A stretch of 9,186 nt of DNA from an uncultured Paracoccaceae bacterium (GCA_937132145.1 CAKZNY010000293.1:1-9186); one strand, 5' to 3'; shown: positions 1 to 8,482, counted from the first letter of the stretch. Program-made: numbers and translations. The notes: generated by a model from the letters alone, not told the origin.

Positions 1-1
1 G

Positions 2-490
2 TTTTACGAGGGTCTCCACGGCGCTGTGAACGCTGGCGACATCAATGTTGCGAAATATGCGGACCTGAAGATTGGCGTTGTTCCGGTGATTAACCTCGAA
101 TGGATCCAGAAAATGCACCGCGACCGTGATGTGCGCGGGTATTCGACTGAGGCAATCACAGATGTAATCCTGCGCCGGATGGACGCTTATGTGAAGTGCA
201 TTACGCCGCAATTCTCGGAAACCGATATCAATTTCCAGCGTGTGCCTGTGGTTGATACATCGAACCCGTTCATCTCGCGTTCGATCCCGACACTGGACGA
301 GAGCCTTGTGGTTATCCGGTTCCGTGATCCAAAGGGCATCGATTTTCCGTACCTGACCAACATGATTCAAGGGTCGTGGATGAGCCGCGCGAATTCTATC
401 GTTGTACCGGGTGGAAAAATGGATTTGGCGATGCAGTTGATCCTGACACCGCTGATCTTGCGTCTCGCTGATAATTCCCGCCGCGCTTAA
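2..490 (+). CDS. cbbP: Phosphoribulokinase, class I bacterial type (3' part; 5' end off the window)
   Basis: Phosphorylates ribulose-5-phosphate with ATP to ribulose-1,5-bisphosphate, the RuBisCO substrate; cytosolic. The frame is open from base 2 and gives 162 residues before TAA. It begins at the FYEGLHG segment, so the N-terminal P-loop and roughly the first 125-130 residues of a family of about 290 residues are missing. A GTG at 26 lies inside the conserved domain and is not a start. Visible family signatures are ADLKIGVVPVINLEWIQK, then KMHRDRDVR, which keeps the Lys, Arg, Asp and Arg that by Rhodobacter sphaeroides PRK numbering (from memory) are K165, R168, D169 and R173. DINFQRVPVVDTSNPF and SRANSIVVPGGKM follow. 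The similarity to the R. sphaeroides enzyme is very close and points to an alphaproteobacterial source. The transketolase gene follows after 12 nt, with its ribosome binding site overlapping this stop codon. Identity is near certain. Confidence 0.97.
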   Translation, partial: FYEGLHGAVNAGDINVAKYADLKIGVVPVINLEWIQKMHRDRDVRGYSTEAITDVILRRMDAYVKCITPQFSETDINFQRVPVVDTSNPFISRSIPTLDESLVVIRFRDPKGIDFPYLTNMIQGSWMSRANSIVVPGGKMDLAMQLILTPLILRLADNSRRA

Positions 491-494
491 GGAG
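489..494 (+). promoter_or_regulatory. Ribosome binding site deciding the cbbT start
   Basis: AAGGAG overlaps the cbbP stop codon and sits 8 nt before the ATG at 503. This favours ATG 503 over the in-frame TTG at 497, which would leave only 2 nt of spacing. Confidence 0.75.
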
Positions 495-502
495 CTTTGG
501 AC

Positions 503-2482
503 ATGACACAGAATAACGAAACAAATATGGCCAACGCCATCCGCGCCCTGACAATGGACGCGGTTCAAGCAGCGAAAAGTGGTCATCCGGGCATGCCGAT
601 GGGTATGGCGGATGTGGCAACGGTGCTGTTTAACCGTTTCATCAACATTGACCCGAGTGCGCCGAAATGGGCCGATCGGGACCGCTTTGTTCTGTCTGCG
701 GGGCATGGTTCGATGTTGCTATACAGCATGCATCACCTGCTGGGTTTTGCCGATATGGATATGGAGCAGATCCGTAATTTCCGGCAACTGGGGTATCGTA
801 CGGCGGGGCATCCTGAATATGGTCACGCGGATGGTATCGAAACCACGACTGGCCCGCTGGGGCAAGGGCTGGCAACCGCTGTTGGTTTGGCCTTGGCTGA
901 ACGCATGCAGAATGCGCGGTTCGGCGACGATATGGTCGATCACTGGACGTATGTTATCTCGGGCGACGGGTGCCTTATGGAGGGCATTAGCCACGAAGCC
1001 ATCGACTTGGCCGGCCACATGGGTCTGGGGCGGTTGATTTTGATGTGGGACGATAACAGCATCACGATTGACGGCGGCACGGATATGTCGACCTCGACCA
1101 ATCAGCAAGCACGGTTTGCAGCCAGCGGCTGGCAGGTGATTTCGGTGGACGGGCATGACAAGGAGGCAATTGCTGTCGCAATTGCGGAGGCGCGTGCCGA
1201 CGAGAGCCGCCCGACATTGATCGCTTGTAAAACGATCATCGGGTATGGCGCACCTAACAAACAAGGCACCTCGGGTGTTCATGGTGCGGCGTTGGGCGAT
1301 GAAGAAATTGCGCTGGCACGTGAAGTTCTGGGTTGGCCACATGCGCCGTTCACAATTCCCGATGATGTGTATGCGTCTTGGCATTCGGTCGCGGCGCGCG
1401 GTAAAGCGGCGCGTGGGGATTGGGAGGCTCGGGCAAAACAAAGCCCCGCGTCAGACGAATTCTTTGCGGCGATGGGTGGCACTTCGCGGGGCGGGCTGAA
1501 GGCGGCGATTGCCAAATTCAAAGCCGAACTGTCAGCGGATAAGCCGAAGGTTGCGACGCGGAAGGCCTCGCAAATGGCGCTGGAAATTGTTAACGCTACG
1601 GTTCCAAATATGGTGGGCGGATCGGCTGATCTTACAGGTTCGAACCTGACGCGGACATCCGGTATGAGCGCTGTTACCAAAGACAACTACGGCGGTAATT
1701 ACATCTATTATGGTGTGCGCGAGCACGGCATGGCGGCGGCAATGAACGGCTTGCACTTGCATGGCGGCTTCATTCCATATGGCGGCACATTCCTTGCGTT
1801 TGCGGATTACTGCCGCGGCTCTATCCGTTTGGCGGCGTTGATGGGCGTTCCGGTGATTTACGTTATGACCCACGATTCGATTGGTTTGGGTGAAGATGGC
1901 CCGACGCACCAGCCTGTTGAACAGGTAGCCTCGCTTCGTGCGATGCCGAATATTAACGTGTTCCGTCCAGCGGATGCGGTTGAAACGGCTGAGGCTTGGG
2001 AACTTGCGGTTATGAATAACGGCACCCCTTCAGTTATGGCGCTGTCACGGCAAGGTTTGCCTTTGTTGCGGACAGAGCACACCGAGGAGAACCTGACAGC
2101 CAAAGGCGCTTACGTTCTGCGTGAAGCGGATGGCGAGCGGGATGTGACGTTGATCGCGACTGGCTCGGAAGTTGAAATCGCCATGGATGCGGCGGATATT
2201 CTGGCTGGCGAAGGCGTTAAAGTGGCCGTTGTTTCGGCACCGTGTTTTGAGCTTTTCGCGGCGCAGTCAGTGGATTACCGCAAGGCGACGCTTGGTGCTG
2301 CACCGCGTGTCGGGATTGAGGCGATGATTGAGCAAGGCTGGGGCAAGATGCTTGGTGACAATTCGGCGTTTATTGGTATGACTGGCTTCGGGGCATCGGC
2401 GCCAGCTGACGAGCTTTACAAGAAATTTGGAATTACAGCAGAGGCGACTGCACAGGCTGCACGCGATCTGATGGCTAACTAA
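503..2482 (+). CDS. cbbT: Transketolase
   Basis: Thiamine-diphosphate and Mg-dependent enzyme that moves two-carbon ketol units in the regenerative part of the Calvin cycle and the pentose phosphate pathway; cytosolic. The product is 659 residues, the usual full length. The N-terminal domain has SGHPGMPMG with His about 28, SAGHGS with His about 68, and GPLGQGLA. The ThDP/Mg motif GDGCLMEG begins near residue 154 and is closed by the Asn near 185. The central pyrimidine domain has [24 protein letters not shown] (catalytic Glu region), [11 protein letters not shown] and [16 protein letters not shown]. The C-terminal domain ends with [12 protein letters not shown] and [19 protein letters not shown] 503 is chosen from the well-spaced AAGGAG; an in-frame TTG at 497 would add two residues. 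GAPDH follows after 14 nt, so the genes are presumably co-transcribed. No missing residues or frame breaks are seen. Confidence 0.97.
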   Translation: MTQNNETNMANAIRALTMDAVQAAKSGHPGMPMGMADVATVLFNRFINIDPSAPKWADRDRFVLSAGHGSMLLYSMHHLLGFADMDMEQIRNFRQLGYRTAGHPEYGHADGIETTTGPLGQGLATAVGLALAERMQNARFGDDMVDHWTYVISGDGCLMEGISHEAIDLAGHMGLGRLILMWDDNSITIDGGTDMSTSTNQQARFAASGWQVISVDGHDKEAIAVAIAEARADESRPTLIACKTIIGYGAPNKQGTSGVHGAALGDEEIALAREVLGWPHAPFTIPDDVYASWHSVAARGKAARGDWEARAKQSPASDEFFAAMGGTSRGGLKAAIAKFKAELSADKPKVATRKASQMALEIVNATVPNMVGGSADLTGSNLTRTSGMSAVTKDNYGGNYIYYGVREHGMAAAMNGLHLHGGFIPYGGTFLAFADYCRGSIRLAALMGVPVIYVMTHDSIGLGEDGPTHQPVEQVASLRAMPNINVFRPADAVETAEAWELAVMNNGTPSVMALSRQGLPLLRTEHTEENLTAKGAYVLREADGERDVTLIATGSEVEIAMDAADILAGEGVKVAVVSAPCFELFAAQSVDYRKATLGAAPRVGIEAMIEQGWGKMLGDNSAFIGMTGFGASAPADELYKKFGITAEATAQAARDLMAN

Positions 2483-2496
2483 AGGGAAGAACAATC

Positions 2497-3498
2497 ATGG
2501 CTATTAAAGTAGGTATCAACGGGTTTGGCCGCATCGGCCGTAATATTTTGCGCGCAATCATCGAAAGTGGTCGCACCGACATCGAAGTTGTCGCGATCAA
2601 CGATCTTGGTCCAGTTGAAATGAACGCGCATTTGTTGCGGTTTGACTCGGTTCACGGGCGTTTCCCTGCGACTGTTACGGTTGACGGTGACACCATCGAC
2701 GTTGGCAAAGGTCCGATCAAGGTTACGGCTGAACGTGACCCGAAAAACCTGCCTTGGGGTAATGTTGACATCGCGCTGGAGTGCACAGGTTTCTTCACCA
2801 AACGCGAAGCGGCTGCGGCGCATCTGGAGAACGGCTCTAAACGAGTGCTGATTTCTGCGCCGGGTGCTGGTGCTGACCAGACGATCGTTTTTGGCGTTAA
2901 CCACGATGTTCTGTCTGCTGCCGATACTGTTGTTTCCAACGCTTCGTGCACAACAAACTGCCTGTCGCCGGTTGTTAAAGTGTTGCATGACGCGATTGGC
3001 ATTGATCACGGCTTTATGACAACGATCCACTCCTACACTGGCGATCAGCCGACTTTGGATTCGATGCATACCGACTTCTACCGTTCGCGTGCTGCTGGCC
3101 TGTCGATGATCCCGACATCAACTGGCGCTGCCAAGGCTGTTGGTCTGGTTCTGCCAGAGATGGCTGGCAAGATGGACGGCGTTGCGATCCGCGTGCCAAC
3201 ACCGAATGTTTCGGTTGTTGACCTGAAGTTCACCGCGAAACGTGACACAACGGTTGAGGAAATCAACGACGCGATTCGTGCGGCGGCTGATGGCCCGATG
3301 AAGGGTGTTCTTGGCTATACTGACGTGCCGAACGTCTCGATCGACTTTAATCACGATCCGCATTCGTCGATTTTCCACATGGATCAGACCCGCGTAATGG
3401 AAGGCACTTCTTGCCGGATCCTGACGTGGTACGACAACGAGTGGGGCTTCTCTAACCGGATGGCTGACACAGCCGTTGCCATGGGCGCATTTCTGTGA
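2497..3498 (+). CDS. cbbG: Type I glyceraldehyde-3-phosphate dehydrogenase
   Basis: Interconverts 1,3-bisphosphoglycerate and glyceraldehyde-3-phosphate; in this operon it supplies the reductive step of the Calvin cycle, but it would also serve glycolysis. The product is 333 residues, full length. The Rossmann motif INGFGRIGR is at residues 8-16. The catalytic Cys 151 lies in NASCTTNC and the partner His 178 in [26 protein letters not shown] and [17 protein letters not shown] motifs follow, and the protein ends in the [12 protein letters not shown] region. An Asp (36, in AINDL) stands where NAD-preferring enzymes keep an acid to exclude the NADP phosphate. This suggests NAD(H) preference, as in other bacterial CBB GAPDHs, but it is not proof. 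The purine-rich AAGGGA lies about 9 nt before ATG. The stop overlaps the next gene by 4 nt. The gene could equally be named gap. Confidence 0.96.
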   Translation: MAIKVGINGFGRIGRNILRAIIESGRTDIEVVAINDLGPVEMNAHLLRFDSVHGRFPATVTVDGDTIDVGKGPIKVTAERDPKNLPWGNVDIALECTGFFTKREAAAAHLENGSKRVLISAPGAGADQTIVFGVNHDVLSAADTVVSNASCTTNCLSPVVKVLHDAIGIDHGFMTTIHSYTGDQPTLDSMHTDFYRSRAAGLSMIPTSTGAAKAVGLVLPEMAGKMDGVAIRVPTPNVSVVDLKFTAKRDTTVEEINDAIRAAADGPMKGVLGYTDVPNVSIDFNHDPHSSIFHMDQTRVMEGTSCRILTWYDNEWGFSNRMADTAVAMGAFL

Positions 3499-4700
3499 GT
3501 GAATTTCACACCATAAATGTTGCAGATGTGGCCGGACAACGCCTTGTTGTCCGTGCCGATCTGAATGCTCCGGTGCAGGATGGCAAGGTTTCCGACGCAA
3601 CCCGTATTACGCGGTTCGCGGCGGGGATCAAGCCGTTGCTGGCCGCGGGTGCGCGTATTACGGTGCTGTCACATTTCGGTCGCCCAAAGGGCGTGCGGAA
3701 CATGGATTTCACCATTGCGCCAATCGTTCCTGTACTGGCAGAGGCCCTTGGGTGCCCGGTTAACTTCATAGATGATTGTACCGGCGATGCAGCCGTTGCG
3801 GCATCTAATGCGTTGGGCAACGGCGAAATCATGCTTTGCGAAAATGTACGGTTTTATTTGGGCGAAGAGGCAAACGATACGGGTTTTGCGGCTGAATTGG
3901 CCAAGCTGGGCGATATATATGTGAATGACGCCTTCTCGACAGCGCATAGGGCACATGCATCGACGGCGGCCATCACAACGTTGCTACCTGCCTATGCGGG
4001 GCCTTTGATGGCCGAGGAAATCACGGCGCTTACCGCAGCCCTCGATAACCCGAAACGTCCGGCTGTTGCCGTTGTTGGCGGCGCGAAGGTCTCAAGCAAG
4101 ATTGCGGTTCTGAAGAACCTTGTTGGCAAAGTCGATACCATTGTTGTTGGTGGCGGCATGGCGAATACGTTCATGCTGGCTGACGGGCACCCGATTGGTA
4201 ATTCGCTTTGCGAAGAAGATCAGGTGCCGACGGTACATGAAATTCGTGCGCTGGCTGCGAAATCCGGTTGCAAGATCGTGCTGCCGGTGGACGTGGTTTG
4301 CGCGTTTGATTTTGCGCCAAATGCCAGACACATCATTACCGATCTGGACGGCTGCCCCGAGGACGCAATGATCCTCGATGCTGGTCCCAAGTCGGTCGAG
4401 GTGATTGCCGAGGTGTTTGCCAACTCTAAAACCATCCTCTGGAATGGCCCGATGGGCGCCTTCGAGATGGAGCCATTTGACATGGCAACCGTTGCTTTGG
4501 CGAAGGTTGCGGCGAAGCTGACTAAAGATGGCACGCTGGCCTCTATTGCCGGGGGCGGGGATACCGTTGCCGCGTTGAATATGGCCGGTGCTGCGGATGA
4601 TTTCACCTATGTCTCCACCGCTGGTGGGGCGTTTCTTGAATGGCTGGAGGGCAAAGAGCTGCCCGCGATTGCCGCCCTACGCCGCGCTGCGGCTAATTAA
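3495..4700 (+). CDS. cbbK: Phosphoglycerate kinase
   Basis: Transfers phosphate between ATP/ADP and 3-phosphoglycerate/1,3-bisphosphoglycerate; in CBB operons it makes the substrate for the preceding GAPDH. The product is 401 residues, typical for bacterial PGK. The N-domain substrate site shows RADLNAP near residue 20, SDATRI near 33-38, and LSHFGRPKG near 58-66. LCENVRFY and [16 protein letters not shown] follow. The C-domain nucleotide site shows [35 protein letters not shown] and the Gly-rich [10 protein letters not shown] near residue 352. The start is GTG at 3495, sharing GTGA with the end of the GAPDH gene. There is no strong Shine-Dalgarno sequence, so translation is probably coupled to GAPDH by termination and re-initiation. 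The alternative symbol is pgk. Confidence 0.96.
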   Translation: MSEFHTINVADVAGQRLVVRADLNAPVQDGKVSDATRITRFAAGIKPLLAAGARITVLSHFGRPKGVRNMDFTIAPIVPVLAEALGCPVNFIDDCTGDAAVAASNALGNGEIMLCENVRFYLGEEANDTGFAAELAKLGDIYVNDAFSTAHRAHASTAAITTLLPAYAGPLMAEEITALTAALDNPKRPAVAVVGGAKVSSKIAVLKNLVGKVDTIVVGGGMANTFMLADGHPIGNSLCEEDQVPTVHEIRALAAKSGCKIVLPVDVVCAFDFAPNARHIITDLDGCPEDAMILDAGPKSVEVIAEVFANSKTILWNGPMGAFEMEPFDMATVALAKVAAKLTKDGTLASIAGGGDTVAALNMAGAADDFTYVSTAGGAFLEWLEGKELPAIAALRRAAAN

Positions 4701-4711
4701 AGGATTATATC

Positions 4712-5776
4712 ATGGCCCTGATTACCCTTCGTCAATTGCTGGATCATGCAGCTGAAAACAGCTACGGCATGCCGGCGTTCAACATCAACAATATGGAACA
4801 AGGTCTGGCGATCATGAAAGCGGCGAGCAAGGTTAATGCGCCGGTTATCATGCAGGCCTCGCGCGGGGCGCGGTCCTATGCGGGCGACATCATGTTGCGG
4901 CATATGATTCAGGCGCTGGCGGAAATGTACCCCGATATTCCGGTGTGTATGCATCAGGATCACGGCAACAATGAACAGACTTGTATGTCCGCGATCCGAT
5001 ACGGTTTTACCTCGGTGATGATGGATGGCTCGCTTGAGGCCGATATGAAAACCCCTGCGGATTTTGAATACAACGTTGATATTACCGAACGTGTTTCGCG
5101 CATGGCGCATTGGGTTGGCGCATCGGTTGAAGGGGAGCTGGGCGTTCTTGGTTCGCTGGAAACTGGCGAAGCAGCCGAGGAAGATGGTTCCGGCGCTGTT
5201 GGTAAACTAACGATGGATCAGCTTTTGACTGACCCTGACGAGGCGGCCGAATTCGTGAAACGCACCAAAGTCGATGCGCTGGCGATTGCCTGTGGCACAA
5301 GCCACGGTGCGTATAAGTTCAGCAGCAAACCTACGGGTGATACGCTGGCGATGGGCGTAATCGAGGCGATTCACGCCAAGATCCCCGATGTTCACTTGGT
5401 TATGCACGGCTCGTCCTCGGTTCCGCAGTATTTGCAGGATCTGATTAACGATAACGGTGGCGAGATGGCGCAGACCTACGGTGTGCCGGTTGAAGAAATC
5501 GAGCGTGGCATCAAATCCGGTGTGCGCAAGGTGAACATCGACACGGACAACCGCATGGCGCTGACCGGCATGTTCCGCAAAGTTGCCAAGGATAACCCGA
5601 AAGAGTTTGACCCGCGCAAATTCATGATTCCAGCGATGGCCGAGATGGAAAAACTGGTTATTGACCGGTTCGAGCGCTTCGGTGCGGCGGGTCATGCCGC
5701 TAAAATCAAGATTATTCCGCTGGATGACATGGCGAAACGCTACGCTGACGGCTCGCTTGACCCGAAGGTAGGCTAA
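4712..5776 (+). CDS. cbbA: Class II fructose-1,6-/sedoheptulose-1,7-bisphosphate aldolase
   Basis: Zinc-dependent aldolase that condenses dihydroxyacetone phosphate with glyceraldehyde-3-phosphate or erythrose-4-phosphate in the Calvin cycle; cytosolic. The product is 354 residues, matching the CbbA subfamily. The core motifs are HQDHG (residues 81-85; Asp 83 as likely catalytic acid/base and His 84 as zinc ligand), VMMDGS, EGELG (Glu 142 region), GTSHGAYKF (His 198, zinc), MHGSSSVP (His 232, zinc) and [11 protein letters not shown] for phosphate binding. The acidic EEDG loop near 156-159 is the usual mobile segment. Residue roles are by family analogy. AAAGGA lies about 7 nt before ATG, and PGK ends 11 nt upstream. 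It is followed by the only sizeable gap in the operon, with a hairpin. Confidence 0.96.
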   Translation: MALITLRQLLDHAAENSYGMPAFNINNMEQGLAIMKAASKVNAPVIMQASRGARSYAGDIMLRHMIQALAEMYPDIPVCMHQDHGNNEQTCMSAIRYGFTSVMMDGSLEADMKTPADFEYNVDITERVSRMAHWVGASVEGELGVLGSLETGEAAEEDGSGAVGKLTMDQLLTDPDEAAEFVKRTKVDALAIACGTSHGAYKFSSKPTGDTLAMGVIEAIHAKIPDVHLVMHGSSSVPQYLQDLINDNGGEMAQTYGVPVEEIERGIKSGVRKVNIDTDNRMALTGMFRKVAKDNPKEFDPRKFMIPAMAEMEKLVIDRFERFGAAGHAAKIKIIPLDDMAKRYADGSLDPKVG

Positions 5777-5785
5777 TACGTTGAC

Positions 5786-5806
5786 GCCCCGCACTTGCTG
5801 CGGGGC
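5786..5806 (+). terminator. GC-rich hairpin between cbbA and cbbE (intra-operon, no T-tract)
   Basis: GCCCCGCA pairs perfectly with TGCGGGGC (8 bp) around a CTTGC loop, starting 10 nt after the cbbA stop codon. No run of T follows; the next bases are C-rich and then AT-rich. It is therefore not a canonical intrinsic terminator. It may be a partial terminator, an RNA-processing or 3'-end stabilising element, or a Rho-associated pause. The hairpin itself is seen in the sequence; its role is inferred. Confidence 0.55.
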
Positions 5807-5838
5807 CTCCCCACCCTCTAAATATATCGAGGAACATC

Positions 5839-6522
5839 ATGGACCGTTCTATCAAAATCGCTCCTTCCATTCTGGCATCTGACTTTGCCAACTTTGGCGC
5901 GGAAATTCGTGCAATCGAGGCCGAGGGTTGTGATTGGGTTCATGTTGATGTGATGGACGGGCATTTTGTGCCAAACATCACCTTCGGGCCGGATACCTGC
6001 AAGGCGATCCGCCCGCATATCAAGACGATCATGGACGTGCATCTGATGATCGCCCCGACGGACCAGTATTTGAAAGCATTTGCCGATTCCGGTGCTGATT
6101 ACCTGACAATCCATGTGGAGGCGGGGCCGCATTTGCACCGCTCGTTGCAATACATCCGTGACCTTGGTTGCAAGGCCGGTGTGGCGTTGAATCCGTCAAC
6201 GCCTGCCAGCTCGATTGAATATGTGATGGACCTGATCGACTTGGTTTGTGTGATGACCGTGAACCCCGGTTTTGGCGGGCAGAAGTTCATTCACAGCCAG
6301 ATAGCAAAGGTGGTCGAGATCCGCAAAATGATCGGTGATCGTGATATTCACATCGAGATTGACGGGGGTATTACACCGGAAACCGGCCCGTTGATGGCAG
6401 CGGCCGGTGCCAATATTCTGGTGGCCGGTTCTGCGGTTTTCAAAGGTGGTTCTGTAGATAATCCGGCCCCTTACGGCGTGAACATCCGCGCCATTCGCGA
6501 TGCGTCCGAAGCGGCACGTTAA
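5839..6522 (+). CDS. cbbE: Ribulose-phosphate 3-epimerase
   Basis: Interconverts xylulose-5-phosphate and ribulose-5-phosphate, supplying the substrate of phosphoribulokinase; a metal-dependent TIM barrel, cytosolic. The product is 227 residues, the usual size. Family motifs appear in order: APSILASDF (residues 8-16), WVHVDVMDGHFVPN with metal/catalytic His 35 and Asp 37, MDVHLM with His 68, VALNPSTP, TVNPGFGGQKF and HIEIDGGI with the second catalytic Asp. A phosphate-binding end with AGSAVF closes the set. GAGGA lies 5 nt before ATG. The stop shares one base with the next start (TAATG), so the CbbY gene is probably translationally coupled. It is separated from cbbA by 62 nt containing a hairpin, but has the same orientation and pathway. 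Also called rpe. Confidence 0.96.
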   Translation: MDRSIKIAPSILASDFANFGAEIRAIEAEGCDWVHVDVMDGHFVPNITFGPDTCKAIRPHIKTIMDVHLMIAPTDQYLKAFADSGADYLTIHVEAGPHLHRSLQYIRDLGCKAGVALNPSTPASSIEYVMDLIDLVCVMTVNPGFGGQKFIHSQIAKVVEIRKMIGDRDIHIEIDGGITPETGPLMAAAGANILVAGSAVFKGGSVDNPAPYGVNIRAIRDASEAAR

Positions 6523-7217
6523 TGGCCGTAAAAGCGATCATTTTTGACGTTGATGGCACGCTTTCCGAAACGGAAGAGGCGCACCGTCAGGCGTTTAACG
6601 CAACGTTTAAGGAATTCGGCCTGCCGTGGGTCTGGACGCAAGAGCTTTACGGCGAACTGCTGAAAACTACCGGTGGGAAGGAGCGGATGACCGAGTATTT
6701 GATCAACCATCTGAACCAGCCAGCGGACCAAACCAAGATCGCTGAAATCCACGTTCGCAAGACGGAAATTTACGGCGCGCTGATCGCCAGCGGGGCCGCT
6801 GCGTTGCGCCCCGGGATAGCGGCGTTAATAGAAGACGCGGCAAGAAATGGCGTGCGGGTTGCCATCGCTACAACCACCAACCGGCCTAACGTTGATCGGC
6901 TGGCGGAAGCGTGTTTCGGCAAGGCTGCCGGTGACGTTTTCGAAGTGATCGCGGCGGGTGACGAGGTGAAGAACAAAAAGCCGGCGTCGGATGTGTTTGA
7001 TCTGGCCGTGCGCGGTTTGGGTCTGGACCCGTCCGAGTGCGTCGGGCTAGAGGATTCGCGCAATGGCCTGCTGTCCTGCACGGGCGCAGGTGTCGCTTGC
7101 GTGGTGTCGCCGGGGGTCTATACGCTCGGGTCTGATTTTAGTGAAGCGGCGGCCGTTATCGACTGTTTCAGCGAAATTGATACCGTTGAAAAACTTAATA
7201 ATTTGTTAGGAGAATAA
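6522..7217 (+). CDS. cbbY: CbbY-type HAD phosphatase (probable xylulose-1,5-bisphosphate phosphatase)
   Basis: HAD-superfamily phosphatase. CbbY proteins are known to dephosphorylate xylulose-1,5-bisphosphate, a misfire product that inhibits RuBisCO. The product is 231 residues. HAD motif I is IIFDVDGTLSETEEAH, with nucleophile Asp 9 and acid/base Asp 11. The cap domain spans roughly residues 17-95 and includes the CbbY-like TTGGKERM segment. Motif II is in IATTTNRP (about 115-122), motif III is the Lys in KNKKPASDVF (about 150-159), and motif IV is GLEDSRNG (about 175-182). The Glu-Thr-Glu-Glu-x-His run after motif I separates CbbY from phosphoglycolate phosphatases in my reading. It overlaps the rpe stop by one base. 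The gene just downstream starts 1 nt after this stop, with its ribosome binding site inside the last codons here. The specific substrate is inferred from family and context. Confidence 0.9.
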   Translation: MAVKAIIFDVDGTLSETEEAHRQAFNATFKEFGLPWVWTQELYGELLKTTGGKERMTEYLINHLNQPADQTKIAEIHVRKTEIYGALIASGAAALRPGIAALIEDAARNGVRVAIATTTNRPNVDRLAEACFGKAAGDVFEVIAAGDEVKNKKPASDVFDLAVRGLGLDPSECVGLEDSRNGLLSCTGAGVACVVSPGVYTLGSDFSEAAAVIDCFSEIDTVEKLNNLLGE

Positions 7218-7218
7218 C

Positions 7219-7773
7219 ATGGCTGCCGTTCCCCCAGTATGTGATTTTGGTTGGCAAGCGCCGGATTTCACGTTGAAGAATATCGATGGAAACATGGTCT
7301 CGCTCAGCGATGTAGCGGGGCCGAATGGCACGCTGGTCATGTTTATTTGCAACCACTGCCCCTATGTGAAATCCATTCTGGACCGGATTATTCGTGACGC
7401 GAAAGACCTGTCTGAATTGGGTATCGGCGTGGTTGCCATTAACGGGAATGACGCCGAGGGTTATCCCGAGGACAGCTTTGAGGGCATGCAGGAGGCCGCG
7501 GCGAAACACGGTTTCCCCTTCCCTTTTCTGCACGACGAAACACAAGATATTGCCAAGACTTATGGCGCCGCCTGCACGCCCGATTTCTTTGGTTTTAACA
7601 CAAAAGGCGAGCTGCAATATCGTGGTCGCCTGGATGCGTCACGCAAAGAGGCCGGTCCAACGGACCTTCGTCGTGATCTTTACGAGGCAATGAAACAAGT
7701 AGCAGAAACGGGGCAGGGTCCGAGCGATCAGATCCCCTCGATGGGCTGCTCGATTAAATGGAAGGATGCGTAA
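7219..7773 (+). CDS. Thioredoxin-fold, peroxiredoxin-like (AhpC/TSA-type) protein
   Basis: A thioredoxin-fold protein of 184 residues in the peroxiredoxin-like group often annotated as thioredoxin family or redoxin-domain protein. The N-terminal APDFTLKNIDG is typical of AhpC/TSA proteins. The active-site-like CNHCPYVK carries a CxxC pair (Cys 44 and Cys 47). An ACTPDFFGF segment (Cys 119, Thr 120, Pro 121) provides the cis-Pro of the thioredoxin fold. A C-terminal MGCSIKWK has a further Cys near 177, and Cys 8 is also present. No signal peptide or membrane segment is visible, so it is probably cytosolic. AGGAG lies 6 nt before ATG, inside the end of cbbY. The stop overlaps the cbbZ start (TAATG). 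The exact reaction is unknown: it could be a disulfide reductase, a peroxidase or a redox sensor. Its place between two CBB phosphatases suggests a tie to carbon fixation, which is inference. Confidence 0.85.
   Translation: MAAVPPVCDFGWQAPDFTLKNIDGNMVSLSDVAGPNGTLVMFICNHCPYVKSILDRIIRDAKDLSELGIGVVAINGNDAEGYPEDSFEGMQEAAAKHGFPFPFLHDETQDIAKTYGAACTPDFFGFNTKGELQYRGRLDASRKEAGPTDLRRDLYEAMKQVAETGQGPSDQIPSMGCSIKWKDA
7762..7766 (+). promoter_or_regulatory. Ribosome binding site deciding the cbbZ start
   Basis: AAGGA ends 6 nt before the ATG at 7773. This supports the start that overlaps the upstream stop codon (TAATG) rather than the in-frame ATG at 7758. That upstream ATG would place this site inside the coding region and add five residues before the conserved Met-Arg-Ala start. 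Confidence 0.7.
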
Positions 7774-8444
7774 TGCGCGCTATTATTTTTGACCTCGATG
7801 GAACGCTGTGCGATTCCGCACCGGACCTGCGGGCAACGGCGAATGTTTTGTTACGATCCATGAGCTATCCACCTTTGTCGCTTGAGGTGATCCGTTCGTT
7901 CATCGGAAATGGTGTGCCGACGTTGGTAAAGCGTGTGATGGCGCATTCTGATATTGAATTTACCGATAAACGCCACGGCGAAATGACGGCTACGTTTGAG
8001 AAGCTGTATGCCGAAAATCCTGTCGTCAAAACGGTTTTGTACCCCGGTGTGCGCGACGCGCTTGATATGTTGAAGGCTCGTGGGTATGTGATGGGCGTGT
8101 GCACAAACAAGGTACACGGGATCACATTGCAGGTGCTTAAGGGGTTGAAAATACACCAGTATTTCGATGCGGTTGTTGGCGGGGATAGCCTTCCAACCCG
8201 TAAACCGGACCCAGCGATGCTGCTTGAGTGCATCAAACAATTGGGAACAAATGACGTTTGGTATGTGGGTGACAGTGAAGTCGACTCCGAAACTGCGGTG
8301 GCGGCCGGAATCAAGTTTTCGCTATACACCAATGGCTACCGTATGAGCCCTGTCAGCGAGATTGAACACACCACGCGGTTCAGTACTTTTGCTGATTTGG
8401 CCGGATTTCTGTCTGCGGTGAACGAAAAAACGGTGACGCTTTAG
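7773..8444 (+). CDS. cbbZ: Phosphoglycolate phosphatase (HAD superfamily)
   Basis: Hydrolyses 2-phosphoglycolate, the product of RuBisCO oxygenation, to glycolate; the first step of photorespiratory salvage. The product is 223 residues from ATG 7773, a normal Gph/CbbZ length. Motif I is IIFDLDGTLCDSAPDL, with nucleophile Asp 7 and Asp 9. The Gph-like cap includes FIGNGVPTLVKRV. Motif II is in GVCTNK, followed by GGDSLPTRKPDP with the motif III Lys, and motif IV is WYVGDSEVDSETA. The Asp-Ser-Ala-Pro-Asp-Leu after motif I is the Gph signature and differs from the upstream CbbY. It shares one base with the end of the peroxiredoxin-like gene. It is the last gene of the operon and converges on the MerR-type gene. 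Also called gph. Confidence 0.94.
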   Translation: MRAIIFDLDGTLCDSAPDLRATANVLLRSMSYPPLSLEVIRSFIGNGVPTLVKRVMAHSDIEFTDKRHGEMTATFEKLYAENPVVKTVLYPGVRDALDMLKARGYVMGVCTNKVHGITLQVLKGLKIHQYFDAVVGGDSLPTRKPDPAMLLECIKQLGTNDVWYVGDSEVDSETAVAAGIKFSLYTNGYRMSPVSEIEHTTRFSTFADLAGFLSAVNEKTVTL

Positions 8445-8455
8445 GGTATCTGGAC

Positions 8456-8482
8456 AGTTTGCATCCAATATATGGGTAAACT
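8456..8482. terminator. Possible weak bidirectional terminator between convergent cbbZ and merR-type genes
   Basis: AGTTT pairs with AAACT. Past a 2-nt bulge, ATCCA pairs with TGGGT (one G-T wobble) around an ATATA loop. It sits where both convergent genes end and slightly overlaps the regulator's stop codon. Neither strand has a T-run after the stem, so it would be a weak or Rho-assisted terminator at best. Confidence 0.3.

Noticed and set aside
26..490. GTG at 26 as start of a short separate gene
   Set aside because: The frame is open to the window edge and the residues before it continue the phosphoribulokinase family sequence, so this is a cut gene.
497..502. TTG at 497 as transketolase start
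   Set aside because: Only 2 nt from the AAGGAG; ATG 503 has 8-nt spacing and the more usual codon.
719..1441. 240-codon open frame on the - strand inside transketolase
   Set aside because: It lies opposite a full-length conserved transketolase and its translation has no recognisable domain; it is a shadow of the codon bias on the + strand.
2479..3069. 196-codon - strand frame opposite GAPDH
   Set aside because: The + strand is an intact GAPDH with all catalytic motifs; the antisense translation has no family features.
5207..5794. 195-codon - strand frame opposite cbbA
   Set aside because: Antisense shadow of the aldolase; no motif, no ribosome binding site.
7758..7772. ATG at 7758 as cbbZ start
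   Set aside because: It would overlap the upstream gene by 16 nt and put the AAGGA inside the coding region; ATG 7773 gives the standard start of the family and a TAATG coupling like cbbE-cbbY.
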